31,932 nucleotides of DNA, from positions 1-31,932 of IMG/VR virus record IMGVR_UViG_3300007734_000573, one strand, 5' to 3'. The position numbers and the translations under genes were made by a program. Each line of letters begins with the position of its first letter. The stretch's first letter is position 1. The notes below the pieces were generated by a model. That model saw nothing but the letters and a program-made list of their open reading frames with translations. It did not search any database and was not told where the DNA came from. Shown here piece by piece: positions 1 to 7,068 of the stretch. This stretch comes from a virus.

Positions 1-281
1 TCTGGTTTGGGGTTGATTGCGTCATCGGTGGTGCGTCCAGCGGTGGTGCCGTGAGGCCCTTGTGCTGCGCCCTAGCGAATCTGCTGTTCCAGCTTGGCAA
101 GTGCCAACTGGCGCTCACGAACGGAGAGAGGTACGAGCCGATCATCGGCTGCCTCTGGCTCCGTTGTAGTCTCAGGTTCAGGCCGCAGATCAGGACTGAC
201 CTTGCGGATTGCGAGATCGAGCGTTGCGGCTGAATCCGCATCGGGTGCTCCCGCGAGGAGTGAGTCAAAGGCACGCATCAG
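1..281. repeat. Left copy of 281-bp terminal direct repeat (circular contig overlap)
   Basis: Bases 1-281 are identical to 31652-31932. Both copies lie in and just after the 3' part of the prohead protease gene, which is not a place where a phage would keep a physical terminus. The simplest reading is that a circular or circularly permuted genome was linearised with an overlap. The unit genome is then 31,651 bp. A true terminal repeat is possible but less likely. Confidence 0.95.
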
Positions 282-1934
282 GGTTGAGGCGTCAATCTCG
301 GTGCGCTCAGAGAGCGAGCGGACTGCGCCCAAGCCGATGGTGGCTGGATAGGCTGGCTGGTTGCCGGTCAGGAGGCTGACCTCGTGCAAGCGGATGTTCC
401 GCAGCTCACGAACGCCATTGTCGTCGTACATATCGCCCTTGTTTGGCACGGAGAACCCGAAGGACATCCCCATCGCCGCACCGTCTCGGCGCAGCATTGC
501 GGCGAGGTCGGAGGCGAAGGTCACCTCTGGGTTCAGGGAGACGCGCACCTTGAGGCCGCGATCATCCTCTTCAAGATCTAGCGTGCCCGTCTTGGTTGAG
601 CCGAGGAAGTACTTCGGATCGTGATCCTGAAGCGCCTTGACCTCCCAATCGCCACGCTCGGCGGCAGCCACGCTCTTACTGAACGCGCCTGGCTTGATGA
701 TCTCCCGCGTGCTCAGCCCTTCGGCTTCGGAGTTGAAGATGGCGGCATAACCCGTGAAGGTGTGCCCGTCCTCGCCTTCCGCGCGGATCTCCGTCTGGAA
801 CTGTCGGTACTCGATTGCCATCTTCGGTTTCTCCTTACGCTCGGCGTTCTCGACAATGTTGTCGGCCCACCGCTTACCCGCGTCGCCGCCCCAAAGCGCC
901 CACGCGATCCTGCCAGCGGACGGATAGCCGTCTTCGCTGGGGTTGAATCCTTGACCTTGCTTGTCTACTTCGTGTCGTGCAAAGAACGAGCGCGTTCGCA
1001 TCACCGTGTCAAACGGTAGGTTCCGCCCGTTGATGATGTCGCGTGCGCGAGCGACGCCGACGAGCGTGCCGCCGCGTCCGAACTCAGCGCGCCAGTCTAG
1101 GCCGCGCTTCGCCTCTGCCTGCATCGCCTCGGTCGGCTTGTAGCCGTCTGGGTTGATCGGCGCGCGCTCCTCGTTGCGGTAGCGCGGGTGGTCTGAGTGA
1201 AGAAGATCGTTGTCGCCGACATACGCGGAGTTCTTCGGCGCGCCTGTGCGTGCGAGGAAGAGGAAGGCGTTGACCCTCGCCATTGACCATTGCGCTCGTC
1301 CGATGCCTGGGCGATGGCTGGCTGAGTATGCGCCAGAGCCTCGGCGGTACACGGAGCGCAGCGCTCCGACGCGCACCCTCGTCCAGTTCGGGCGATCTGC
1401 CTTGTTCATCTCCTCGTTGTGTGTGTCGGCTTTGTTCTGGAGCGCAGTCTCCGTCGCGTCAGTCAGCTCGATGTCGCCCGTCTTGTCACCGGCAGAGCCT
1501 GGCTTGTTCTCGTCGCTGCCTGTGATCTGATCTTTGGGTGGCGCTGGCGCATCGGCTCGGTCTTGGTAGTCTTCTTCGTCGTAGCCGTAGCCGTCATTCC
1601 CTTCAGCGGGCTGCCAGGCGTTGCAGTAATACGCACCGCTGACATAGGCATCCCACTTCTCGCACCACGCCTTGTCGCCCTGAACATCTTCCTCGTTGTA
1701 GAAGAGGCAGTTGCCGCAGGCGCGACCTTCCGGCACATCGGGAGCGAGTGCGGGTCGGTAGTTATCTGGCAAGGCGCGCTCGCCGCCTGGCTCAATGCCT
1801 TCAGCCTGCGAGATCGCGACCATCTGAGAGATAGCGTCCTCTTTGGTGGTGTGGCAGCCCATCACTTCGCCGTCCTGCTTGACGACCGCCCAGCCGCTGC
1901 ACTGCTCGCTCTCATCGGTGATGAAGTACGGCAT
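72..1934 (-). CDS. Prohead (capsid maturation) protease, HK97 family, with long N-terminal extension
   Basis: A 620-aa protein whose C-terminal part (about residues 372-550) is an HK97-type prohead serine protease. It contains a likely catalytic His438 in QDHDP, Ser491 in MGMSFGF, and a conserved RLHEVSLL segment near 515-522. It should cleave the capsid delta domain inside the prohead. The 370 residues before it are unusual. They hold a four-Cys cluster (Cys73, 76, 91, 104; CxxC-x14-C-x12-C), an acidic linker (111-180), a segment with SMARVNAFLFLARTG (217-231), and a segment with LDWRAEFGRGGT and GYPSAGRIAWALWGGD (279-351). Met372 begins the protease part and follows a purine-rich stretch, so an internal start giving protease alone is possible. 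The family is usually about 200 aa, so this is a fusion. The major capsid gene follows across the contig join. Function of the extension is unknown. Confidence 0.9.
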   Translation of the reverse strand: MPYFITDESEQCSGWAVVKQDGEVMGCHTTKEDAISQMVAISQAEGIEPGGERALPDNYRPALAPDVPEGRACGNCLFYNEEDVQGDKAWCEKWDAYVSGAYYCNAWQPAEGNDGYGYDEEDYQDRADAPAPPKDQITGSDENKPGSAGDKTGDIELTDATETALQNKADTHNEEMNKADRPNWTRVRVGALRSVYRRGSGAYSASHRPGIGRAQWSMARVNAFLFLARTGAPKNSAYVGDNDLLHSDHPRYRNEERAPINPDGYKPTEAMQAEAKRGLDWRAEFGRGGTLVGVARARDIINGRNLPFDTVMRTRSFFARHEVDKQGQGFNPSEDGYPSAGRIAWALWGGDAGKRWADNIVENAERKEKPKMAIEYRQFQTEIRAEGEDGHTFTGYAAIFNSEAEGLSTREIIKPGAFSKSVAAAERGDWEVKALQDHDPKYFLGSTKTGTLDLEEDDRGLKVRVSLNPEVTFASDLAAMLRRDGAAMGMSFGFSVPNKGDMYDDNGVRELRNIRLHEVSLLTGNQPAYPATIGLGAVRSLSERTEIDASTLMRAFDSLLAGAPDADSAATLDLAIRKVSPDLRPEPETTTEPEAADDRLVPLSVRERQLALAKLEQQIR

Positions 1935-1938
1935 CAGT

Positions 1939-2508
1939 TCACCTCAGGTTGAGCACGAGGGTATCTTCCTCGCGCTGGCGTTCTTCGTGTGTGCGGCCCC
2001 AGCCCCTGACCCGCAGTTCTTTGGTGTGGCTCGCCGCCTTGATGCGCCCTGCGTAGCCCCACGCGGAGCGTGTGGCGCGACCCTCGGTCGTGAGCGGTGC
2101 GCTGATTGCGCGACCCGCGAAGCCCTGAGCGCCGCGAGCTGCGCCGCGACCAAAGGTGTAGGCGAAGACCTCGCCCTTGAAGGCGATTGGCTGCGGCTTG
2201 AAGGCTGGCACTGGGCGCTGCGGGTAGTAGCCTGGGCGCGATCCCGCGCCTGGCTTGGTGCCCTGCGCCGTGCCCGTGCTTGTTGTGACGCCGCTGATCG
2301 AGGCTGCGATACCCAGCGCGCCGAGCACGCTTGCCGTGCTCGTGGTGATGCCGGTGATGACGCCTCGGTCGCCCTCGCGTCCGCTCGCTGAGCCTGCGCT
2401 GGTTGTGACGCCAGCGACGCTGCCGACCTCCTCAGGCCCAAGCCCCCAGTCAAACGCGTCCCAGATTACGCCCTTCGTGGCGCTTGGTTGCCAACGGCCC
2501 GTCGCCAT
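1939..2508 (-). CDS. Hypothetical structural-module protein with TTS repeats
   Basis: A 189-aa protein with no confident family match. Residues about 30-85 are Gly/Ser/Thr-rich and carry three similar segments: GVTTSAGSASG, GITTSTASVLG and GVTTSTGTAQG. The rest is basic and Gly/Ala-rich, with clusters such as FGRGAARGAQGFAGRA. It lies between the 117-aa protein and the prohead protease, starts 3 nt after the upstream stop and ends 4 nt before the protease start. It is therefore in the head operon and probably translated by coupling, because no strong Shine-Dalgarno precedes its ATG. The repeated Thr/Ser segments suggest a virion surface or decoration protein, which is only inference. Confidence 0.6.
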   Translation of the reverse strand: MATGRWQPSATKGVIWDAFDWGLGPEEVGSVAGVTTSAGSASGREGDRGVITGITTSTASVLGALGIAASISGVTTSTGTAQGTKPGAGSRPGYYPQRPVPAFKPQPIAFKGEVFAYTFGRGAARGAQGFAGRAISAPLTTEGRATRSAWGYAGRIKAASHTKELRVRGWGRTHEERQREEDTLVLNLR

Positions 2509-2511
2509 TGG

Positions 2512-2865
2512 TTAGGTCAGGGATTCGGTGATGTTCCCGCTGCTGAGCGTGTAGGTTCCCGCCGTGGCGTAGGTCTGCGATGCATCCAGCGAGCGGCTGC
2601 CGTAGAAGGTGCCTGCCGTAGATGCTGACCAATAGCCGATGTGCGTGATCGTCGTGGAGCCTGGCACATCAAAGACAACCTCAGCGCTTGACGCTGCGGT
2701 GCCGCCTGAAGCCGCTGCCCACGATGCCGCCTCGCGGGTGTAGGGCGAGCCTGTGACCTCTGCGGTGCCAGCGCTGCCTGGGTCAGCCGTGTGCAGGCTG
2801 AAGTGCGTGACATTGCTCGTGATCGTGCCGAGCATCGTGTTGCGTGTTGTTGGGGTCAGTGCCAT
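2512..2865 (-). CDS. Small phage structural protein (tail-fibre/decoration-like)
   Basis: A 117-aa protein with the pattern MALTPTTRNTMLGTI near the N-terminus followed by HFSLHTADPGSAGTAEVTG (residues about 21-39). This pattern recurs in many small phage proteins annotated as tail fibre or minor structural components. The remainder is Ser/Thr/Ala-rich beta-type sequence ending SSGNITESLT. The ATG follows a GAGGAG ribosome site whose bases overlap the end of the portal gene. Its place between portal and protease is more typical of a head-associated or decoration protein than of a fibre, so the exact role is uncertain. Confidence 0.65.
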   Translation of the reverse strand: MALTPTTRNTMLGTITSNVTHFSLHTADPGSAGTAEVTGSPYTREAASWAAASGGTAASSAEVVFDVPGSTTITHIGYWSASTAGTFYGSRSLDASQTYATAGTYTLSSGNITESLT

Positions 2866-2869
2866 CGGT

Positions 2870-4327
2870 CTACTCCTCTACGATTGCGGTGATATTGCCG
2901 CTCTCGTCGCGCTCTACTCGGCGCGTACGCGCCTCAGGCGTCGGAACGGTGACATTGATGATCGGCTGGACAATCTCGCGCTTTTCGCTTTCGTCGTCTG
3001 GCGCGCTCATTTGCTGCACGGTGACCGGCGCTGCGCCGCTGTGCCCGACCTTGATTCCGACAAGGCGCGCCGCCTGCTCTGGCAGGAAGCCCGCCTGCAC
3101 GAGTTTCGCCACGATGTCCACCTTCGTGGACAGCATTGCGGTCTCTGCATCGGCTTCGTTGAGCGGCATTCGGTAGGAATCCCCTGAGTCAATCGGACTG
3201 AAGTCCTCAAACTTTCGGATGTCGTTCACATTGAGCCAACCTTCTTGCAGGCCGACGCGATAGGTGTCGTAGCGATCCTTCGTCGTACCGCGCAGGATGG
3301 AGTCCATTGAGAACTTGACGAAGGCGTCTGGCAAGAGGATCAGCGTGCTTAGCGGTCGCTCGATCATCTCCACGAGCGGGCGCAGCGTGTATTGCACGAA
3401 CGCGAGGTTCTGTTGCTCCACGCTGTTGTAGGACATCGCGCCTGGCGTCGTGACCTGCAAGAGATTTGGCGGGATGCGGAAGATGCGGGCGATCTCCTCA
3501 ACCGTGAACTGGCGTGAGGCAAGAAGCTGCGCGTCTTCAGGTCGGAAGGTAAGCGCCTTGAAGGTCGCGCCGCCCGTGAGCACGCCTGGCGTGTGAATAT
3601 TCTGCCCGCTGTGGTGGCGTGCCCAGCCCGCCTTCAGTTGCTCGCCCTGCTCTTTGGTCAGATCAGTCGGCACCTCGATGATGCCTGTTGGCGTTGAGCC
3701 AGTGCGGAAGAACGAACTGGCGTAGTCCTCAAGCGTCAAGCCGAGCGCGAGGGAGACGCGGAGTTGGTGGATCGGGTTGATGCCGCGCAGCTCGCCTGGC
3801 ATCGCGATGAGCGGGATATGCAGGATCGTCTCCTGACCGTAGACCGCTGTCGGCTGATTCTGCCCCTGATGAATCTTGTATTTGATTTCGCGGCCTTCGC
3901 GGTAGATCTCCACGCGCCGCGGGTCAATGGCGCGCACTTCAAGCACCTCACCGCGCTCATCGCGCGGCGCGTAGATGAAGGCGTTGCCGTCCGTGTAGAG
4001 AGACACCGTGATCTCGCTGATGAGTTGGTTGATCGTGTAGGTAGGCTCGTCAGGGATCGGCGTGAGCATCCACGACGGCTTCGCGCCCGCTGGACGATAC
4101 GGTCGTCGGATGCCATTGTCGCGGCGGTAGGCGTCCAGCGGAAAACTACTAACCACATCGGCCAGCAGCCTGATGCTGGCGTAGGCCGCCGTAAGTCCAA
4201 GCGCCGCCTTCTGGTCAACCTCGCGGTTGCCGAGGAAGGGCACCTTGTCAAAGGCAAGCGGCGTAAGGTTTTGCAGCGTCAATGATCGCTGCTCGGATGA
4301 GGTGAAGACGCGACGCAGGATGCTCAT
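2870..4327 (-). CDS. Portal protein, HK97 family
   Basis: A 485-aa protein of the size and composition of HK97-type portals. It forms the dodecameric ring at one capsid vertex through which DNA is packaged and to which the tail connector attaches. Family-like features include the N-terminal AYASIRLLADVVSSFPLDAY (residues about 49-68), the central GINPIHQLRVSLALGLTLEDYASSFF region, and the FTVEEIARIFRIPPNLL segment with a following YNSVEQQNLAFVQYTLRP stretch typical of the family. The C-terminus is charged and probably disordered. Its ATG directly abuts the stop codon of the 43-aa upstream gene, with GGAGGG as ribosome site. The order terminase, portal, protease, capsid supports the call. Confidence 0.95.
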   Translation of the reverse strand: MSILRRVFTSSEQRSLTLQNLTPLAFDKVPFLGNREVDQKAALGLTAAYASIRLLADVVSSFPLDAYRRDNGIRRPYRPAGAKPSWMLTPIPDEPTYTINQLISEITVSLYTDGNAFIYAPRDERGEVLEVRAIDPRRVEIYREGREIKYKIHQGQNQPTAVYGQETILHIPLIAMPGELRGINPIHQLRVSLALGLTLEDYASSFFRTGSTPTGIIEVPTDLTKEQGEQLKAGWARHHSGQNIHTPGVLTGGATFKALTFRPEDAQLLASRQFTVEEIARIFRIPPNLLQVTTPGAMSYNSVEQQNLAFVQYTLRPLVEMIERPLSTLILLPDAFVKFSMDSILRGTTKDRYDTYRVGLQEGWLNVNDIRKFEDFSPIDSGDSYRMPLNEADAETAMLSTKVDIVAKLVQAGFLPEQAARLVGIKVGHSGAAPVTVQQMSAPDDESEKREIVQPIINVTVPTPEARTRRVERDESGNITAIVEE

Positions 4328-4459
4328 TTAGTCCCTCCAGGTATAGCCGAGAGCGACAAGGACGGCACCCGTTGCAGCGATCAGGCTCAGCGGCTCAATG
4401 AGCCAGAGACCTGCGATGACAAGGACGATGCCCGACAACTCTAGGGTGGTTGATTTCAT
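4328..4459 (-). CDS. Small membrane protein between terminase and portal
   Basis: A 43-aa reading frame, MKSTTLELSGIVLVIAG followed by a hydrophobic segment with two stretches (about residues 7-20 and 23-38) and a WRD end. It could span the membrane once or as a short hairpin. Two boundary facts support it. Its ATG overlaps the terminase stop as ATGA, and its TAA directly precedes the portal ATG, so it fills the space exactly. Its last codons (tggagggac) also supply the portal ribosome site. It is not recognised as a family member. Candidate roles are a small membrane protein acting late, or a coupling peptide that keeps ribosomes on the message. Confidence 0.65.
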   Translation of the reverse strand: MKSTTLELSGIVLVIAGLWLIEPLSLIAATGAVLVALGYTWRD

Positions 4460-5955
4460 AGGGTGATGAACTCCGCTGCTTTAGGTGCCGCCGGCGCTTG
4501 TGCGTGGTAGCGGGCACGATCATACGCCATCACCGCGCACACGGCGAGGTCAATCTTTCGCGGGGAGCCTCGGTGCTCCTTGACGATACGAGGGCCGAAG
4601 CGGTCAATCTTGACCGAGCAGTTGTCTAGGTGGCGGCTCATCGCCGCGTCACCGCCGTGGCTCACGGTCTCCTGCGTGACCGCCTCGTAGAAGGCGGCAC
4701 AGGCGGGAACCATTCGGGCTGGACTCTGCGGGTAGAGCACGACAGGCAACCCGTCCGTCTCCCACTTTTGCAGGGTTCTTGCCCATCGGTAGGGGTCGGC
4801 GCTGATCTCGCGCACTTGGTATTTCTTGCAGAGCTCGTACATTCGCGCCTCGACCTCATCCATCGGCACCTGCCAATGCGGGTCGTCTAGCGGGCGCTCC
4901 CAGAGCGCGAGCGGCTGGATGAAGCCATCCTTCGTGCAGCCGACCATCGCCGTGCAGTCGCCGCTGAACGAGCCGTCAAAGCCGATGACGATCTCCTCGC
5001 CATCAAGGATCTGGCGCTCGCCTGCGAGCCGATCCCAGGCGCCGCCTGGTAGCCAGCCGGTTGCCGCCGTGACCCACTGGTTCATTCGCTTGGTGCGGAA
5101 CTCTGCCTCAGGGATGCTCAGCACCGCCGACTCAAAGTCAGACGGGTGGAGGAAGTCGCCGAAGGCGGGGTTGGCTTCGGCCCAGACCTTCGGGTCAAGG
5201 TGATTCGCTCCGTCAGGAGCGCCGTGCCAACGGAAGAAGAAGGAGGGGTCGGCGATCTCGCCTGCCTTGAGACGCATCCCGTATTGCCAGAGCTTGAAGC
5301 ATACGGTGTCCTGCCCACGGCTATCCGTGCGACTGCCAGCCGTCGTGATGCCCACGATCAACGGCTGCTTTCGTGTACCAGAGCCGAGGTTCATCGTGTT
5401 CCAGAGCCTGTCGTCAGGCTGGATATGCACCTCGTCAAAGACCACCGTGCTCGGGTTGAGACCCTCGGCGCGGGAGGCGTCGGCTGAGAGGACGCGGAAG
5501 ACCGAGCCGGTTGACGGCATCTCGATCACATCGCGCATCACGCGGAGGCGCTGCGAGAGGATCGGGTCTAGTTCTACCATCCGAGCCGCCTCGCGGAAGA
5601 CGATCCGCGCCTGGGCGCGGTCGCCTGCGACGGCATAGACCTCGGCTCCGACCTCATCCACGACAAGGCCGAAGAGGGCGATGCCAGCCCCGAGGAGTGA
5701 CTTGGAGTTCTTACGGGGCAGCCCGATGAGGGCGCGCCGGTGTTTCCGTAGCCCGTTCTCGTCCAGCTCGTAGAGGTCGTTGAGGATCTGTTTCTGCCAC
5801 GGGCGCAGAGTGATCTGCTTGCCAGCGTCATCGCCTTTGGTCAGTCGGCAGAAGTTCTCAATGAAGTCCGAGACCTGGCTGCCCTGGCTATTTGGGTTTG
5901 CGGGCTGCCGAGATGAGGGCATCGAGTTTGGCTGCCGCCGAGTTCGCTTGGGCAT
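4456..5955 (-). CDS. terL: Terminase large subunit
   Basis: A 499-aa packaging motor and nuclease. The ATPase part has a Walker A-like GLPRKNSKS (residues 78-86) and a Walker B VVFDEVH (171-177, Asp174/Glu175), followed by a coupling-like ITTAGS at 203-208. The RNase H-like nuclease part has acidic residues Asp327 (GFDGS), Asp387 (SADPYR) and Asp469 (RKIDLAVC). It pumps DNA into the prohead through the portal and cuts concatemers. The ATG at 5955 overlaps the small subunit by 68 nt but has AGGAGA at good spacing, which supports this start over Met12. It ends in an ATGA overlap with the small membrane gene. Confidence 0.96.
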   Translation of the reverse strand: MPKRTRRQPNSMPSSRQPANPNSQGSQVSDFIENFCRLTKGDDAGKQITLRPWQKQILNDLYELDENGLRKHRRALIGLPRKNSKSLLGAGIALFGLVVDEVGAEVYAVAGDRAQARIVFREAARMVELDPILSQRLRVMRDVIEMPSTGSVFRVLSADASRAEGLNPSTVVFDEVHIQPDDRLWNTMNLGSGTRKQPLIVGITTAGSRTDSRGQDTVCFKLWQYGMRLKAGEIADPSFFFRWHGAPDGANHLDPKVWAEANPAFGDFLHPSDFESAVLSIPEAEFRTKRMNQWVTAATGWLPGGAWDRLAGERQILDGEEIVIGFDGSFSGDCTAMVGCTKDGFIQPLALWERPLDDPHWQVPMDEVEARMYELCKKYQVREISADPYRWARTLQKWETDGLPVVLYPQSPARMVPACAAFYEAVTQETVSHGGDAAMSRHLDNCSVKIDRFGPRIVKEHRGSPRKIDLAVCAVMAYDRARYHAQAPAAPKAAEFITL

Positions 5956-6376
5956 CTAGGTCTCCTGTCAGGCCGCTTCTCGCAGCCGGTGTGAGGCCCA
6001 GTTTGCCAGCGAGCTGGAGCATCAGCGTCGCGTTATCGCGGACGATCTGATGTAAAGGATTCTTTACCAACTCGCCACCCTGTCCCCTTGATAGAGGGCC
6101 AGTCTCGGCATAGAGTCGGTCAGCCTCCCGATAGCGCACCGCTGCCTCGCAATAGAGGCGAAGCGTGTGCAGGTCTGCGGCAGTCAACATTCCCGTATGG
6201 GCGACCGCCTCGACCACCTCGTTCCAAACTTGGCGGGCCTCCGCGTTCAGTTCGGCTGGAGGGCTGAAGTCTGTGCGAGCCGGAAGTGGCTCGGAATAGT
6301 TGACTCGGCTAGGGCGCGTTTCACCGCGCAGCAACTTCAACCGAGTCGGCTGAGGTGCTGGACCACGCTGTCCCAT
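5888..6376 (-). CDS. terS: Terminase small subunit, P27 family
   Basis: A 162-aa protein with the P27-type signature. It has an N-terminal RGPAPQPTRLKLLRG, a helical middle with ADLHTLRLYCEAAVRYREAD, and a C-terminal segment NPLHQIVRDNATLMLQLAGK followed by LGLTPAAR. It recognises the packaging site and loads DNA onto the large subunit. The ATG at 6376 is preferred over an upstream TTG at 6382 because GGAG lies 6 nt before it. It follows the HNH gene after a 109-nt spacer and overlaps the large subunit, the usual HNH-TerS-TerL order of cos-type HK97-like phages. Confidence 0.93.
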   Translation of the reverse strand: MGQRGPAPQPTRLKLLRGETRPSRVNYSEPLPARTDFSPPAELNAEARQVWNEVVEAVAHTGMLTAADLHTLRLYCEAAVRYREADRLYAETGPLSRGQGGELVKNPLHQIVRDNATLMLQLAGKLGLTPAARSGLTGDLDAQANSAAAKLDALISAARKPK

Positions 6377-6485
6377 CGTCAACTCCGATCTGTTTTTGTT
6401 ACTAATCTAAAGCCTGAAACCCGCCCTCGCACGCGCAGGCTGGGGCGCGCGGGTGCTATATACGCAGCCTCTCAGAATAAATACC
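6377..6485 (-). other. HNH-terS intergenic region with inverted repeat, candidate cos site
   Basis: This 109-nt spacer lies directly upstream of the small terminase gene. It contains an inverted repeat, aggctg at 6437-6442 and cagcct at 6465-6470. A very GC-rich core (gcgcgcggg) and an AT patch (ctatata) lie between the arms. In HNH-associated phages the cohesive-end site is commonly found next to these genes, so this is a candidate terminase binding or cutting site. No cos sequence is recognised directly. Confidence 0.3.
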
Positions 6486-6809
6486 CTACCCCAGTATGCG
6501 GGGCCGCCTCTTGGTTGCGCCGAAGCGATTGTGGCAATCAAGGCAGAGAACGCGCAGGTTGCCCGCGCTGTTGTCGCCGCCAAGTGATTGCGGAATGATG
6601 TGGTCAACGGTCAGGCGCATCTGGCTGCTCCCGCAGTTCTCGCACCACGGTCGAGCGGCGCGGATCTTGCTGCTCAGTCGCTGCCACGCTGCGTCGTATC
6701 CCCGCGCTTGTCTGCTCGGTCGCCCAGGGCGATCCAGCTTGGGCAGGGTGTGCGCCTCGCAGCGGGTGGCCCTTGTTGGAATCCCGCAAGTCAAACAAGG
6801 TTTGAGCAC
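6486..6809 (-). CDS. HNH endonuclease (packaging-associated)
   Basis: A 107-aa HNH nuclease. It has a first zinc-type pair CLTCG near the N-terminus, then CENCGS, the catalytic LTVDHIIPQSLGGD segment, an NLRVLCLDCHNR segment, and a basic tail. The two CxxC pairs should hold a zinc that supports the beta-beta-alpha metal fold. Such nucleases sit beside terminase genes and take part in specific cleavage during packaging. A TTG at 6827 would add 6 residues. The GTG at 6809 is preferred because GGAGG lies 8 nt upstream. The gene stands at the end of a long structured leader. Confidence 0.9.
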   Translation of the reverse strand: MLKPCLTCGIPTRATRCEAHTLPKLDRPGRPSRQARGYDAAWQRLSSKIRAARPWCENCGSSQMRLTVDHIIPQSLGGDNSAGNLRVLCLDCHNRFGATKRRPRILG

Positions 6810-6853
6810 GGGGTCAACCTCCGTCAAGGTGATCTCACGGTGCCGTGCCGCCG

Positions 6854-6872
6854 ACTAGCGTGAGGCGCTAGT
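6854..6872 (-). repeat. Perfect hairpin, 7-bp stem, 5-nt loop
   Basis: On the minus strand the arms are ACTAGCG and CGCTAGT around CCTCA. It is the hairpin nearest to the HNH start and may influence its translation or mark a packaging element. Confidence 0.6.
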
Positions 6873-6916
6873 GCCTAACCGCGTGAACCGACGCCTGTCC
6901 CGCGATGTCGCAATAG

Positions 6917-6937
6917 GCGAGCCGATAGACGGCTCGC
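6917..6937 (-). repeat. Perfect hairpin, 8-bp stem, 5-nt loop
   Basis: On the minus strand GCGAGCCG pairs with CGGCTCGC around TCTAT. No U-rich tract follows, so it does not look like a canonical intrinsic terminator. Confidence 0.65.
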
Positions 6938-7001
6938 GGGCAAGTTGTATTTCAGGGCGACTCCACTTGCCGAGTCTTGATGCCCAGCGCGTGCGTCGTG
7001 C

Positions 7002-7020
7002 GTCGCGCCTTGTGCGCGAC
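7002..7020 (-). repeat. Perfect hairpin, 7-bp stem, 5-nt loop
   Basis: On the minus strand GTCGCGC pairs with GCGCGAC around ACAAG. It lies immediately downstream of the TATAGT box and would be at the very 5' end of a transcript started there. Confidence 0.6.
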
Positions 7021-7049
7021 TATACAGCAGGTTGCGATCCGTTTATCAG
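7019..7049 (-). promoter_or_regulatory. Candidate promoter for the packaging/head operon
   Basis: TATAGT (7019-7024, minus strand) matches the -10 consensus at five of six bases. CTGATA (7044-7049) matches the -35 at four of six. The spacer is 19 nt, longer than optimal. It sits directly after the metallopeptidase gene and upstream of the structured leader, a sensible place for a late promoter. Confidence 0.35.
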
Positions 7050-7068
7050 ATCTGTGCCACATCTTGTG

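Larger units (their letters stand above)
6810..7068 (-). other. 259-nt noncoding structured leader upstream of the HNH/terminase genes
   Basis: No gene is seen here on the minus strand. In transcript order there are four stem-loops. The first is at 7002-7020 (7 bp, 5-nt loop) and the second at about 6959-6976 (gactc/gagtc, 8-nt loop). The third is at 6917-6937 (8 bp, 5-nt loop) and the fourth at 6854-6872 (7 bp, 5-nt loop). Three are perfect and share 5-nt loops. A TATAGT box lies just upstream at 7019-7024. The region could be a structured 5' leader, a packaging signal or an origin. Confidence 0.5.

Noticed and set aside
1939-2453. Alternative minus-strand frame of about 169 codons over the 189-aa gene
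   Set aside because: Its product is a Ser/Arg/Ala-rich shadow, whereas the chosen frame starts 3 nt after the upstream stop and shows ordered repeats.
6854-7020. tRNA or known riboswitch in the leader
   Set aside because: The stem-loops have 5-nt loops and do not assemble into a cloverleaf. No anticodon or T-loop pattern and no known riboswitch core is seen.
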